The position numbers were made by a program, and so were the translations under genes. The notes under the pieces are model-generated. The model saw nothing but the letters and a program-made list of their open reading frames with translations. It made no database searches and was not told the DNA's origin. 59,051 nt of DNA from Paraburkholderia elongata (GTDB lineage Bacteria; Pseudomonadota; Gammaproteobacteria; Burkholderiales; Burkholderiaceae), in the NCBI RefSeq assembly GCF_013177735.1, contig NZ_WOEZ01000090.1, positions 1 through 59,051 on the forward strand, in the 5' to 3' direction. Shown in pieces: positions 1 to 7,712 of this stretch (the first letter of the stretch is position 1; every line of letters begins with the position of its first letter).

Positions 1-343
1 AATCGTGATACGGATGGCTATGGTTGTGATAGCGAGGCGCCCTGACGGAGTGCCGGCACCTCTTAGACTCAGGCTGCGTCGGATGCTGCCAGTCGGCGGG
101 CAGTTCTGTGAGTCCGTAAAACTCCCGGGTGAGTTCAGCGAGTTCGTTGCGAATATTAGCCAGCGCCTCATAGTCCGCGACACGCGCTGCATAGACGTCG
201 CTTGAGGTGACAACCTGGCGATGTAGGGGAAACAGGGGATTGTTATAGCGCCGCTGCAGATGCCGCTCCATGGCTCCCGGCGCCGCGCTCCATTTCCACC
301 GAGGCAGGGTGCGGGCGTCAAAGCCCTGGATAGCCTGTACCAT
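1..343 (-). pseudogene. 5'-truncated gene of unknown function (partial at window edge)
   Basis: Leftward frame with a believable coiled segment (ADYEALANIRNELAELTREF) about 60 residues from its first Met. No ribosome site precedes that Met, and the frame stays open upstream into the oppositely oriented binding-protein remnant at 352-465, so the 5' end looks cut off. Downstream of the coil the frame becomes Arg/His-rich and probably shifted; another frame there holds a hydrophobic stretch. The full remnant is visible in copies 2 and 3. No family recognised. Confidence 0.35.
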
Positions 344-351
344 CGGTTTGA

Positions 352-465
352 AAAGCGGCAGAACTGAAGGAGCGGTTGGATAAAGGGATTGCCGACATCC
401 GCGCAAACGGGGTCTACGGAACGATATCGAAGAAGTATTTCGATTTCGACGTTTCGGGCGGCTGA
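352..465 (+). pseudogene. 3' remnant of an amino-acid ABC transporter periplasmic binding protein
   Basis: Only the last 37 codons remain, translating to ...ERLDKGIADIRANGVYGTI... and ending KKYFDFDVSGG. This is the typical C-terminal helix and tail of polar-amino-acid binding proteins of the lysine/arginine/ornithine type (family knowledge). An in-frame stop lies just before base 352, and the opposite-strand gene begins at 343, so both genes were cut at one junction. No transporter partners are nearby. Confidence 0.7.
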
Positions 466-480
466 TGCCGGTGACTCGTC

Positions 481-837
481 GTGCCGACTCAACGTCAAAT
501 TATCAATGTCGCTGCCGCAACTGGGTGGGCACTGCTTGCCGGGTGTGCGCCTTCGCGTTACGTCGTGGTTCCGGAGGGGACCGCGCCGCTGTCGCAAGAG
601 CAGGTCACCACGCTGGTCAGCAACGCAAATGTTCGCGCGTACATAAACGGCTTCGACGCAACCATGACCACGAGGAGTGATGGTTCCGTTCAATACGCCA
701 TACAGCCGGGCAAAGAGCATGATGCGCCGCAAGCAGTCGTGTGGCACGCGCATGGTAGCTGGCACGTTGAGCAGACCGGCCGCTTTTCCGTTTCCTTGAC
801 GTGGCCCTCGGCTTCGTCCAGCCACTGGTGTCGATAA
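481..837 (+). CDS. Small putative lipoprotein, probably C-terminally truncated
   Basis: 118 residues from a GTG start 15 bases after the binding-protein remnant. Residues 1-21 form a signal peptide ending in the lipobox L-A-G-C with Cys22 as the lipidation site. The mature part has a pattern of small outer-membrane-tethered proteins: a linking region, then a GSWHVEQTGRFSVSL strand pair and a tail with SHWCR where related small lipoproteins normally continue. It therefore looks shortened. A run of eight T follows the stop. No specific family is assigned. Confidence 0.6.
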   Translation: MPTQRQIINVAAATGWALLAGCAPSRYVVVPEGTAPLSQEQVTTLVSNANVRAYINGFDATMTTRSDGSVQYAIQPGKEHDAPQAVVWHAHGSWHVEQTGRFSVSLTWPSASSSHWCR

Positions 838-1047
838 TTTTTTTTACCCCTTCCGGGTATGGAGCCAGCAACAATCACGAAGCCACACGGTTGGAGGACT
901 GGAGCATTTCCAGGAATTAGACTCCCAGGTTGGCGTAGCGCACTGGGCCATCCCCGTAAATCGAGCGGCAGGTCGGCAAATGCGTTGTGGTTACCTAGTC
1001 TTTGCATGCTTGCAAAGTTGCTGTCTTGTAATCGTCACGACGCTTGC

Positions 1048-1360
1048 CTATAACACATCATGCATCGCAATCTTGATGCGGTTGCTGACACATAGAGTCA
1101 GCCCGAGCAGACTTCTGTGCGGCGTTTCAGTACCTGTCTGCCAGCAATAAGCCGACAAGCGATGGCTTAGTGACCGTTCTAGACCAGCCAAACGACTCGG
1201 TAGGTTTCTCCCCATGTCAATGAGGATGGAGGGCGCATTTCGCTTTTCGGATTTCTCGTTACGTCGGCACAAGTTTTACCGAATCACTGTGGATGAATAC
1301 TTGCACTCAAATCAAGGGGTGAACCTGAAGACCCGTCTAGCCAGCGCGATTTGATAGCAG
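1048..1360 (+). repeat. Repeated upstream element, version R1
   Basis: This 313-base stretch, which lies in the gene-free gap 838-1425, matches 10051-10421 over most of its length. Shared blocks include CTATAACAC, TGCGGTTGC, GCAGACTTCTGTGC, AGCACCTGTCTG-like sequence, CAATGGCTTAGTGA, TTTCTCCCCAT, ATGAGGATGGAGG and ATCAAGGGGTGAAC. In R2 the last block is a ribosome site followed by ATG; here the corresponding codon is CTG and no frame continues. It looks like the promoter, leader and first codons of an ancestral gene. Copies at 20663-20975 and 35182-35494. Confidence 0.75.
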
Positions 1361-1425
1361 ATGCGTGAAATCACTAGCCCGCTGCGCCCCGGCGCGGCGC
1401 CATTGCCTTGCCCGAAGGTGCTGAT

Positions 1426-2094
1426 ATGACTAAAAATCCTCTCCCGTCCCGCCGTTCTCCCATGCTCAACATCGCCGGACGAACACTGACCGCAGTTGCC
1501 GCCTTCGCGGCTTCATGTCTGCTCGCGTATGGCCAGCCTCCCGTCGTGACGAATACCAGCACCTACGGAGATGCCGCAGAAGCCTCCGGAACGATTGTGG
1601 ACAACTGCAAGTCAGGCTTCTTTGACATACATGTGTACGCAAATGCAGGTGTCACGCATGGTGGCGGGGCAACTACGCAACTTGCCGCCTATAGCTTCGT
1701 GGAAGTCGCCGGCTACGATACCTGCACTCAAACCACCTTTGGTAACTCCTACTCCGGACCCGTTCAGTTCTCTGCGGACGACAGCAAAGGAGTACAGGTT
1801 CCCAAAACAGTAACTGCATCTGGTCAGTTGCCATCGGACGACGGTACCGACACCGTAACCTTTAATATGGCTCTCAACGGGGTTGGTGTCGCGTATCAGG
1901 ATAAGCGCGACGACCATGAAATATTTTCATTCGGCAATAGCGTGCTAAAGATTGACGATAAGGCCGATATGAACGCCACATTGGGAACCGGAGCAGTAAC
2001 TATCTCCTCGCAAAGCGTTGGGAATCTAAGCGTTTCAAACTTTGTAGTTTACCTATACAACTACAAGACACACGTACTAACCGTCACCCGATAA
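1426..2094 (+). CDS. Secreted two-cysteine protein, family A
   Basis: 222 residues. The ATG at 1426 is preferred because GAAGG lies 7 bases upstream. Residues 1-36 are a long Sec-type signal with SRR before a hydrophobic core; cleavage is likely near AYG/Q. The mature part is Thr/Ser/Val-rich, beta-like, with exactly two cysteines, Cys61 and Cys100, inside DNCKSG and YDTC. The protein at 53669-54340 shares the same C-x38-C spacing, the VQVPKTVTASGQLPSDDGTDT-like block and total length, so the two form one family. Function unknown; extracytoplasmic location is inferred from the signal. It follows element R1. Confidence 0.85.
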   Translation: MTKNPLPSRRSPMLNIAGRTLTAVAAFAASCLLAYGQPPVVTNTSTYGDAAEASGTIVDNCKSGFFDIHVYANAGVTHGGGATTQLAAYSFVEVAGYDTCTQTTFGNSYSGPVQFSADDSKGVQVPKTVTASGQLPSDDGTDTVTFNMALNGVGVAYQDKRDDHEIFSFGNSVLKIDDKADMNATLGTGAVTISSQSVGNLSVSNFVVYLYNYKTHVLTVTR

Positions 2095-2468
2095 ATAGTG
2101 TTTGTTGACCCGTAACGAGCTCGAATCCGATGCTCTGAATGTTACTTAATCTTTTCTTGTTCGAGTCGATGCGGCGCAACTTGGCCTGCGCGGATGCGCA
2201 ATGCGCATCGCACTGTCTGCCGGAGTATCTCTGAGGTTTTCCGGGAGCTGACCCATCTGCAAGGCGGTCCGTGTGGACCGCCTCGCGCTAGCAAAAAGAC
2301 CCCCATCCACATGATGGCTTTGATGTCTGAAGGGGGATACAGAAGAACAAGAAGTTAAAGACATCTTTAGCGAACCGGTATTTTACCCGCAAGGCGCGTT
2401 CGTTTTAGACTCCCTTGGCGTTCCGCCCGCGCGCTGCTTCTCGCTAGCCTGCGATGGCTCAGCTCCGG
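2095..2468. other. Gene-free stretch with hairpins
   Basis: Holds the perfect hairpin at 2262-2283 and a C5/G5-flanked segment near 2304-2333 overlapping an inverted repeat GATGTCT/AGACATC (about 2321 and 2358). No convincing frame with a ribosome site. A small structured RNA is possible but unproven. Confidence 0.4.
2262..2283. terminator. Perfect hairpin without a U-tract
   Basis: AGGCGGTCC, loop GTGT, GGACCGCCT. It lies between the ends of two convergent genes (1426-2094 rightward, 2469 leftward). Neither side has a T-run, so factor-independent termination is uncertain. Copies at 21877-21898 and 36396-36417. Confidence 0.5.
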
Positions 2469-2687
2469 TTAGCCATGGTTGTCGACCCACGCTCGTGCCC
2501 AGTCCAGGCCGACCAGCTGGGCCTCTTCTTCCGTTTCACAACTGCCGAGGACTCCCGAGGCTTCCACGAGCCTGCCGTTTCGGGTAATGGTCCCGCTTGC
2601 AGCGTATCGCACAGGTTGAAGAATATCTTCCTGTTGCAGAATGGCATGCCCCCAGATGCGGTATCCCCTGTAGCTCTCGGCTTCCAT
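2469..2687 (-). CDS. Small conserved-looking unknown protein
   Basis: 72 residues beginning MEAESYRGYRIWGHAI and ending WARAWVDNHG. The pattern is a short beta-rich start, a SGTITRNGRLVEASG turn and an acidic helix (ETEEEAQ) before the tail, typical of small single-domain Burkholderia proteins of unknown function. Its ATG overlaps the TGA of the gene at 2687-3034 by one base (TGATG), so the two are probably translationally coupled. Confidence 0.6.
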   Translation of the reverse strand: MEAESYRGYRIWGHAILQQEDILQPVRYAASGTITRNGRLVEASGVLGSCETEEEAQLVGLDWARAWVDNHG

Positions 2688-3034
2688 CAGCGGTTGCCCA
2701 CCCGTACTGCGCTTCCATCGGACCCGACGCGGAGCACGTTTCCATCTGAAGTGGTGACTCGCGGGATATCGGACTCGTCTGGAGCGATGTGTGGAGCGCC
2801 GAAATGTCTGGCGCGCGGCTTGGCAGTCAGCTTCGTACTGGCAGTCGCCGGTTGATGCGCCCGCGTCTTTACAAGATGGGGCGCCGAATGCTGGTGCGTC
2901 ATATGTTTCTGGGCGGTCCGGGCCTGGTGCAATCGACTCTGTGCCTCTGGTGGATTCCCGACGTCGTGATGTTCGCCCGCTAACGCGGAGGAAGCAAACG
3001 CCAATACTAGCAAAGCGCATCCAGCTATTCTCAC
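2687..3034 (-). CDS. Small secreted histidine-rich protein
   Basis: 115 residues from a GTG chosen because GGAGAAGAG stands directly before it; an upstream in-frame ATG at 3067 lacks a ribosome site and would spoil the signal peptide. Residues 1-19 (MRIAGCALLVLAFASSALA) are a clear Sec signal. The mature part is basic and His-rich (HH, HQ, HMTHQH, HLV) and ends in a Gly/Ser/Val repeat NVLRVGSDGSAVRVG. Metal or nucleic-acid binding is conceivable, but no family is recognised. First gene of the two-gene operon. Confidence 0.6.
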   Translation of the reverse strand: MRIAGCALLVLAFASSALAGEHHDVGNPPEAQSRLHQARTAQKHMTHQHSAPHLVKTRAHQPATASTKLTAKPRARHFGAPHIAPDESDIPRVTTSDGNVLRVGSDGSAVRVGNR

Positions 3035-3362
3035 CTTCTCTTCTCCATATTGCGCCGCTTGAGCCACTCGCTACAGCGGTCCCCCTGTCCCACGCAGGTG
3101 CCACATCGCAGCCGGGGCAAAAGTGGCGGCCGAGAATGGAATCGTCGACCCGCCACGCGCTCCCACTCTTCGGACTGGCCGTGCCGACTGCGTGGCCATT
3201 TTCGCATGCGTAGAACTTTGGTTCACCTGCCTTGCTGCGCCCAACTGCGTCGTCGATGACGGCGTCACCGAACACGCCCCGCAACTGGGTCATGAATGCC
3301 GCCAGCTCCGGCATCAGGTGCAGGGCCGGTTTGCGAACACGGGTGTCCATGGCGCTAGCCAT
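3035..3362 (-). CDS. Putative zinc-ribbon protein without its own stop
   Basis: Starts MASAMDTRVRK (an alternative Met is at 3350). It has a helix PELAAFMTQLRGVFGDAVID, then KFYACENGH and, about 32 residues later, RHFCPGCD: Cys and His pairs that could hold zinc. The frame does not stop before the neighbouring secreted-protein gene; it stays open through that gene and joins in frame to the 2469-2687 ORF. Either the real stop was lost or the ORF is a long fusion. The coding evidence is confined to the part listed here. Confidence 0.45.
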
Positions 3363-3447
3363 TGTGAAACCGGAGAGCCCGTGCCGGAGGGCGGCTAGCG
3401 GCCGACATCGCCAAAAACACCTCACTCTTTCACTGAAGGTGTAAGCG

Positions 3448-3453
3448 TACAAT
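3448..3453 (+). promoter_or_regulatory. Candidate -10 box of hfq
   Basis: TACAAT followed by GTCC, 33 bases before the hfq ATG. No good -35 hexamer at normal spacing. The same TACAATGTCC string precedes the gene at 8668. Copies at 23063 and 37582. Confidence 0.35.
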
Positions 3454-3485
3454 GTCCCGGAGCACGACCGGCGGCGGAGAACAAC

Positions 3486-3752
3486 ATGTCAAATCAAGCC
3501 TCAGTTCAAGACGAATTCCTGCAGACCCTGCTCAAGGGAAAGACCCCGGCAAGCGTTTACCTGATTAACGGAATCAGACTGAGCGGCCAGGTCGCGTCGT
3601 TCGACTCATACGTAGTTCTCCTGGAGTCCCCGTCCGGCCACCAGATGGTATTCAAGCACGCAATCTCTACGGTGATGCCCAGCACAGGGGAGCGGGCGCC
3701 ACGGTCGCTTCCCAATGCGGAAGACAATCGGGCGAGAACCTCGCGCGCGTAG
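3486..3752 (+). CDS. hfq: Divergent RNA chaperone Hfq
   Basis: 88 residues. The Sm fold is clear: QDEFLQTLL helix, YLINGIRLSG, SFDSYVVLL and the Sm2 signature FKHAIST. Against E. coli Hfq, Gln8, Asp9, Tyr25, Phe39, Lys57 and His58 (E. coli 56/57) are kept, which argues for hexamer formation and U-rich RNA binding on the proximal face. The rim differs: Asn13 is Gln, Arg16 is Leu and Arg17 is Lys, and there is one extra residue in the loop before Sm2. It is not next to the usual der/hflX partners, so this is an extra accessory Hfq rather than the housekeeping one. The weak ribosome site is CGGAGAACAAC. Confidence 0.92.
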   Translation: MSNQASVQDEFLQTLLKGKTPASVYLINGIRLSGQVASFDSYVVLLESPSGHQMVFKHAISTVMPSTGERAPRSLPNAEDNRARTSRA

Positions 3753-4128
3753 TGCACGGGTGCTACGCGTAAGTGTGGTCCCTCGTTAAGCGAATGAGGC
3801 ACGCCCCAGGTATCCGACGCACGCTATTCCGGAGCAACAGCCCGTCGCGACACGGCATCCGCCTCAAGGGGGAGCCCGACAAGCTCAATGGGTTCGCCGG
3901 CCGCCTCCGATTGCAAATTTAGCGGCTTCAATGGATGTGTGCTTGGCGGTCACCGCGCTTGAGGCGATGGACGGTTAGCGAATTTTCGCACGGGGGCCCA
4001 CGACCGACAGCGTGTGCCAGCGTCCGGGGCTGGCAGGGGATAGTCGTCCAGCTTCAGATGCTTGTGGCACATGTGCCCGTGTTGTCCATGACCTTGCCAA
4101 GAAAATGTCGGAATAAGTGTCGCAGGGC
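3753..4128. other. Gene-free stretch with possible fragments
   Basis: A leftward open segment ending at 3824 (…GEPIELVGLPLEADAVS…) could be the tail of a lost protein, and another leftward piece near 3990-4110 has a DDYPLPAPDAGT block broken by frameshifts. No start signals. I would not call genes here. Confidence 0.35.
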
Positions 4129-4282
4129 GTGGCGGGTATACGGGCGGCATCGGCCACCTCAAAACGTTTCTGGCGCCGCACAAGCACGCCGAGGCTTCGG
4201 TGCGGTTCGAAACCGCACTGGGCAATCAAACGCCCACGACTTCACGGTCATTCAACGCGGACGCGCGCCGCCGCTGGAACCC
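4129..4282 (+). pseudogene. Remnant of an IS21-type transposase (istA)
   Basis: One frame reads GYTGGIGHLKTFLAPHK and VRFETALGNQ; after a frameshift, AHDFTVIQRGRAPPLEP continues. Together this is the IstA stretch 'GYTGG..LK..LAP…VRFET.PG.Q…DF..I.RGR' (family knowledge). It stops exactly where the dnaJ-like gene ends, and no istB or terminal repeat is left, so the element is a dead trace. Copies at 23744-23897 and 38263-38416. Confidence 0.65.
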
Positions 4283-5299
4283 TCACTTAGCGGCAGCCGC
4301 GTTGAACATTGCCCGCAGTATTTCTTTGTGCTCGGACCTCAACCGGCGAGCACTGGCGGGCAAATCAATGACGACCTTAAATTTGAGGTCACCGTTTTCT
4401 CCGGTCTTCGAATTCTTCAACCCCGCTTTTTCCATCGTGATGATTTTCCCCGCTCGGGTCATTGGCGGCACGGCGACCTTGACGTTCGCGCCGAATAACT
4501 CGACCGGGACCGAGCCGCCCAGCATGGCTGTGACAAAGTCCACCGTAAGGTCCCGGGTCAGGGTAAGGCCGTGCAGCTTGTAGGTGCGATGTGCCTGGAC
4601 CTTGATGCGGCAGAAAGCCGCACCCGGTGCACCCCCATTCAGACCAGGGCCTCCGGCGCCCTTAACACGCAGCACCGTTCCTTCGACGACACCGGGCGGG
4701 ACAGTCACCCTTATCGTCTTCTCAGTCTTGACTACGCCCTTTCCGTTGCAGTTCGGACATCGTGTCTCGTCGACCGCGCCGTAGCCACTGCACGTTCTGC
4801 AGTTGCGCCCATGGCCGTTTTTGCCGTCGCCGCCGCATGACGGACACGCGAAACGACCGGCGAGCTTGCCGTTTCCGTCACAGGTCCCGCACGGCCTCGG
4901 TGCACGCATCGTTACGTCCAAAGCGCCGCCGAAAATTACCGTTTCGAGCGGGACCGTCATCTTGCATTCGATATCCGCACCTTGGACCGGCGGCGGTCCA
5001 CGTCGCCTGTTCCATTGCGCCCGGACGGCCTCGTCAAAGGACGAGCCTGGCGACGCATTACCGGATGAGCTAGACCGGCGTGGTGAAATCTGGAGGTCGT
5101 AAAGCTCTCGCTTGCGCGGGTCGCTCAGCACGTCGTACGCGCTCCTGATTTGCTGGAACCGCGTTTTGGCGTCGTGCGGGTTGGCCGGGTTGCGGTCCGG
5201 GTGCCAGCGCATCGCCAATCGGCGGTACGCCTTCACGATATCGTCGGCAGACGCGGTGCTCGCAACGCCAAGCGTCTGATAATGCGTATCTGAGTTCAA
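4283..5299 (-). CDS. DnaJ-type co-chaperone
   Basis: 338 residues. J-domain at about 6-70 with HPD at 33-35 (stimulates DnaK ATPase), a short Ser/Gly linker instead of a long G/F region, four CxxCxGxG zinc repeats (Cys137/140, 152/155, 167/170, 181/184), then the C-terminal substrate-binding domain. It is shorter than housekeeping DnaJ (about 376) and not beside dnaK or grpE, so an accessory copy. The only usable start is TTG at 5299: an in-frame TAA lies two codons upstream and the J-domain starts five codons in. The ribosome site is weak, which suggests low expression. The IS21 remnant abuts its 3' end. Confidence 0.93.
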   Translation of the reverse strand: MNSDTHYQTLGVASTASADDIVKAYRRLAMRWHPDRNPANPHDAKTRFQQIRSAYDVLSDPRKRELYDLQISPRRSSSSGNASPGSSFDEAVRAQWNRRRGPPPVQGADIECKMTVPLETVIFGGALDVTMRAPRPCGTCDGNGKLAGRFACPSCGGDGKNGHGRNCRTCSGYGAVDETRCPNCNGKGVVKTEKTIRVTVPPGVVEGTVLRVKGAGGPGLNGGAPGAAFCRIKVQAHRTYKLHGLTLTRDLTVDFVTAMLGGSVPVELFGANVKVAVPPMTRAGKIITMEKAGLKNSKTGENGDLKFKVVIDLPASARRLRSEHKEILRAMFNAAAAK

Positions 5300-5516
5300 C
5301 GTTTAACTGCCAGTAACGGTCCCGCAGAGTATGCCGGCGCAATTGAATGCCCATTGTACGGAATGTCACTAGCGGTTCGGGAAATCGCCCCTGGGAACGC
5401 GACGCGCTCGTCAGCCGTTCGCTCGCCGGCGCGCCGTTCCAGGGTGGTGCCAGGTCGGGCTTAGTGGGCGGTGGAACGACCGGTGCTGGTCCAGGGGCCC
5501 CGAGTTGTAGCGTACT

Positions 5517-5762
5517 TCACGGATTGGGCTGCTCCCAAGGCAACTCAGCACCATGCGCACGAATCGCTGCAATCAGCTCTGCGGCAGTAATCTCGTAGCG
5601 TATTTCGCGATGAATGCCGGGCTTCCGTTGGTCGACGTCGATGAGCAGGACGGCCTTGCCGTCTGCCGCCGCTTCCAGTCGCAAGACGCGCACGTCTTGG
5701 CCGGTCGTGTCGTCTCGCTCAGTCATCAGAATCATCGTGCCTGTCGCACCGTTGATACGCAT
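5517..5762 (-). CDS. Small unknown protein
   Basis: 81 residues starting MRINGATGTMILMTERD, with GGGAGAT well placed upstream. Beta-strand-rich first half (RVLRLEAAADGKAVLLIDVD), then a helix EITAAELIAAIRAHGAELPW. No signal peptide, no cysteine. Not recognised. It stands alone between the dnaJ-like gene and the next leftward gene. The 217 bases between it and dnaJ hold no evident gene. Confidence 0.6.
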   Translation of the reverse strand: MRINGATGTMILMTERDDTTGQDVRVLRLEAAADGKAVLLIDVDQRKPGIHREIRYEITAAELIAAIRAHGAELPWEQPNP

Positions 5763-5915
5763 GAAACATCTCCCATTGCTTGCATTTCATCGGGGTTCGA
5801 TTGCCCGGCCGAACATTCGTCGCGGCGTCGGCTGCACCCACCGGCCAAGTTGAGCTACGAAGCTGCCTGCGGCGGGACGTCGCAAACAGCGGATGAACCG
5901 GTAACGAGCTGCATG

Positions 5916-6164
5916 CTACAGATGCCTCGCTGTCGGATTTTCGCCTGACGTGCGGGACATGAGGATGTCAAACGCTTCGCGCGCGTCTTTCAGTTCTTGC
6001 ATCGCGACTTCGAACGCCACGAGCTCCAGCGTCGACGGCTGTCCGTCTCCATCCGAAGCAAAGTGCGGTTGAAGAGCGGCCAGCGCAGCTTGAACTGCCC
6101 GAGCAGCATTCACCACTCGTTCCAGCGCAAGTGCTTCATCAGTTGGCTTCCTTACTGTGGGCAT
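5916..6164 (-). CDS. Small helical unknown protein
   Basis: 82 residues with a strong AAGGAG ribosome site. Nearly all helical: ALALERVVNAARAVQAALAA and LELVAFEVAMQELKDAREAF, suggesting a two-helix hairpin or dimeric coiled coil. Cytoplasmic, no cysteines. No family recognised. Confidence 0.6.
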   Translation of the reverse strand: MPTVRKPTDEALALERVVNAARAVQAALAALQPHFASDGDGQPSTLELVAFEVAMQELKDAREAFDILMSRTSGENPTARHL

Positions 6165-6359
6165 ACGGCTCCTTGCGACAAAATAGCGCTACCGAAGGCG
6201 CCATTCCGGCCGTGCAAACCTCCAGCGACGAGAAAACGCATACCTGTATAAACACCCCGTAGTATGAGCACCGTTGCGGCTCGGCGCAGCCGCTCGGTCT
6301 GGGCGGAGCGAGCGGCGACGTCTAACCCAATCATACGGCACTTGTGTAAGCACGTATTG

Positions 6360-6578
6360 TTAGCTCCTGCTCTCAGGCGGGAACACGCGCCAGGTACCGT
6401 CATCGTGCCGGAAGAAATAAAGTGCAACCGGGCCTTCGGGTCGCAGTGCCTCAACGCATACATAACGTCTCCCGTTAGAGGCTGTGCGACCGAATCGGGT
6501 TACCCGAACTGGCGTCGCGGAAGTTGGCGTCAGCCATTTTTCAACCAGCAAATGCAAAGACTTTTCTGCGGTGGTCAT
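6360..6578 (-). CDS. Small protein of the VEKW…RHDDG.W.VFPP family
   Basis: 72 residues from the ATG of MTTAEKSLH, chosen because AAGGAG lies upstream. Signature: VEKWLTP, PVRVTRFGRT, RRYVCVEAL, ALYFFRHDDGTWRVFPP. The gene at 12696-12971 and the diverged copy-3 version (40494-40712) share this layout, so it is a small expanded family in this island. A compact beta domain is likely. Function unknown. Confidence 0.65.
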   Translation of the reverse strand: MTTAEKSLHLLVEKWLTPTSATPVRVTRFGRTASNGRRYVCVEALRPEGPVALYFFRHDDGTWRVFPPESRS

Positions 6579-6811
6579 CCGCTTCTCCTTCAACCTCGCT
6601 CCCGTTGGTTCGGTCGTACCTCATTGGACTTGGCATGACGAAGTTTCGGCCACAAGGAGTCTGGTCAATTCGCATGATTGGCAGTGGACGCAACCCAACG
6701 AAGCAACGGCGGCCACCCGCGCAACGGTGCCCGCGATTTTCTGGCTCAGGCCACTGCTCCATGACGGCGTCCGAGGCGCGCTGGACGCCGCGGTGCTCCA
6801 GAAGGCCACGC

Positions 6812-6838
6812 AAAAAAAAAGCGAGCAGGGGCTCGCTT
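6812..6838 (-). terminator. Factor-independent terminator of the phasin gene
   Basis: Read leftward: CAAGCGAGC, loop CCCT, GCTCGC followed by nine T. It is 38 bases past the phasin stop and before the next leftward gene, so that gene must have its own promoter. Copies at 26427-26453 and, with one T fewer, 40949-40974. Confidence 0.9.
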
Positions 6839-6876
6839 GAAGAATTAGACGACGGTGGCCGACGCCAAAAACGCTG

Positions 6877-7452
6877 TTACTCCTCAGCGGCGGCGACTGG
6901 TACGACGGCCTGTCGAGTCCGCTTAGCCGAGGTCGACGACGCAGCGCTAACATTGCTTTCGGCAATCTCAACCGCTTGCTTCGTAGCGTTTTTGGCAGCT
7001 TCATACGTCGTGCTGGCCGTTTCGCTGGCCGTCGTGATGAATGTCTTCCATGCTGCCACGGCGGTTTCGCTTCCGGCAGGTGCGTACTTCGCGAACTTGT
7101 CGACGAACTCTTGCGTCTCGCGATAGTACTGCTGGAACTGCGCTTCAGCCGCCGCCGCGAATTCACCTTGCGTGCTGGAGATGATTTCGTACACGTTACG
7201 GCCGTACGACTGCACTTTGTCTGTCACGGACTGCGTATAGCTGGCCTGCAGAGCGAACAAGTCCTGTGGGTCTTTGACCGAAAGCGCCTTGGCCGTGATT
7301 TCCTGATTTTCGGTGAGCGTCGATTTGACCGCTTGCAGGTTCAGCTCAACCAGTTTTTCAATGCCGCCGAAAAATTTGTTCAGGAGTCCGGATATTGTTT
7401 CGAAAACGACCTTCTGCGCTGAAAAAAGTTGTTCAGGGGCGAGACTGCTCAT
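6877..7452 (-). CDS. phaP: Phasin (PHB-granule surface protein)
   Basis: 191 residues from MSSLAPEQLF; GGAG sits 6 bases upstream, better than the two upstream in-frame Mets. The body is amphipathic helix throughout (VVFETISGLLNKFFGGIEKL, EITAKALSVKDPQDLFALQ, AEAQFQQYYRETQEFVDKF) with an Ala/Val/Lys-rich tail, the layout of Burkholderia phasins, which coat polyhydroxybutyrate granules and limit their coalescence. No synthase gene is in the window; phaB is at 42384. A diverged paralogue is at 41013-41588. Confidence 0.9.
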   Translation of the reverse strand: MSSLAPEQLFSAQKVVFETISGLLNKFFGGIEKLVELNLQAVKSTLTENQEITAKALSVKDPQDLFALQASYTQSVTDKVQSYGRNVYEIISSTQGEFAAAAEAQFQQYYRETQEFVDKFAKYAPAGSETAVAAWKTFITTASETASTTYEAAKNATKQAVEIAESNVSAASSTSAKRTRQAVVPVAAAEE

Positions 7453-7712
7453 CACTAACTCCATAAGGGTGGACGTGGCAAGTCTCCGGAACACCGCCGA
7501 ACGGCATTACAAACGACGAGCCACAGAGTAGGAACGTTGGTGCGGTGCAGCGGAATTCATTCTAGGACTGGGTGTGCGAATGTCAATCGTTTGCTGCGTT
7601 GCGGCGATACGCGGCGTGTACCGGAGACGCTGGATGCCCCGCTGGTATTGATGCGCAGCGGTTCTCCAGGGAAAACCCGGTCAACGCTTAGGGCCTTGCC
7701 TGGAGGTCATAC

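Noticed and set aside
2304..2364. Small regulatory RNA with GATGTCT/AGACATC stem
   Set aside because: The stem is short and there is no promoter or T-run; kept only as a remark in the gap entry.
4129..4282. Active IS21 element driving the amplification
   Set aside because: Only about 150 bases with a frameshift remain, no istB or ends, and the unit joints do not coincide with it.
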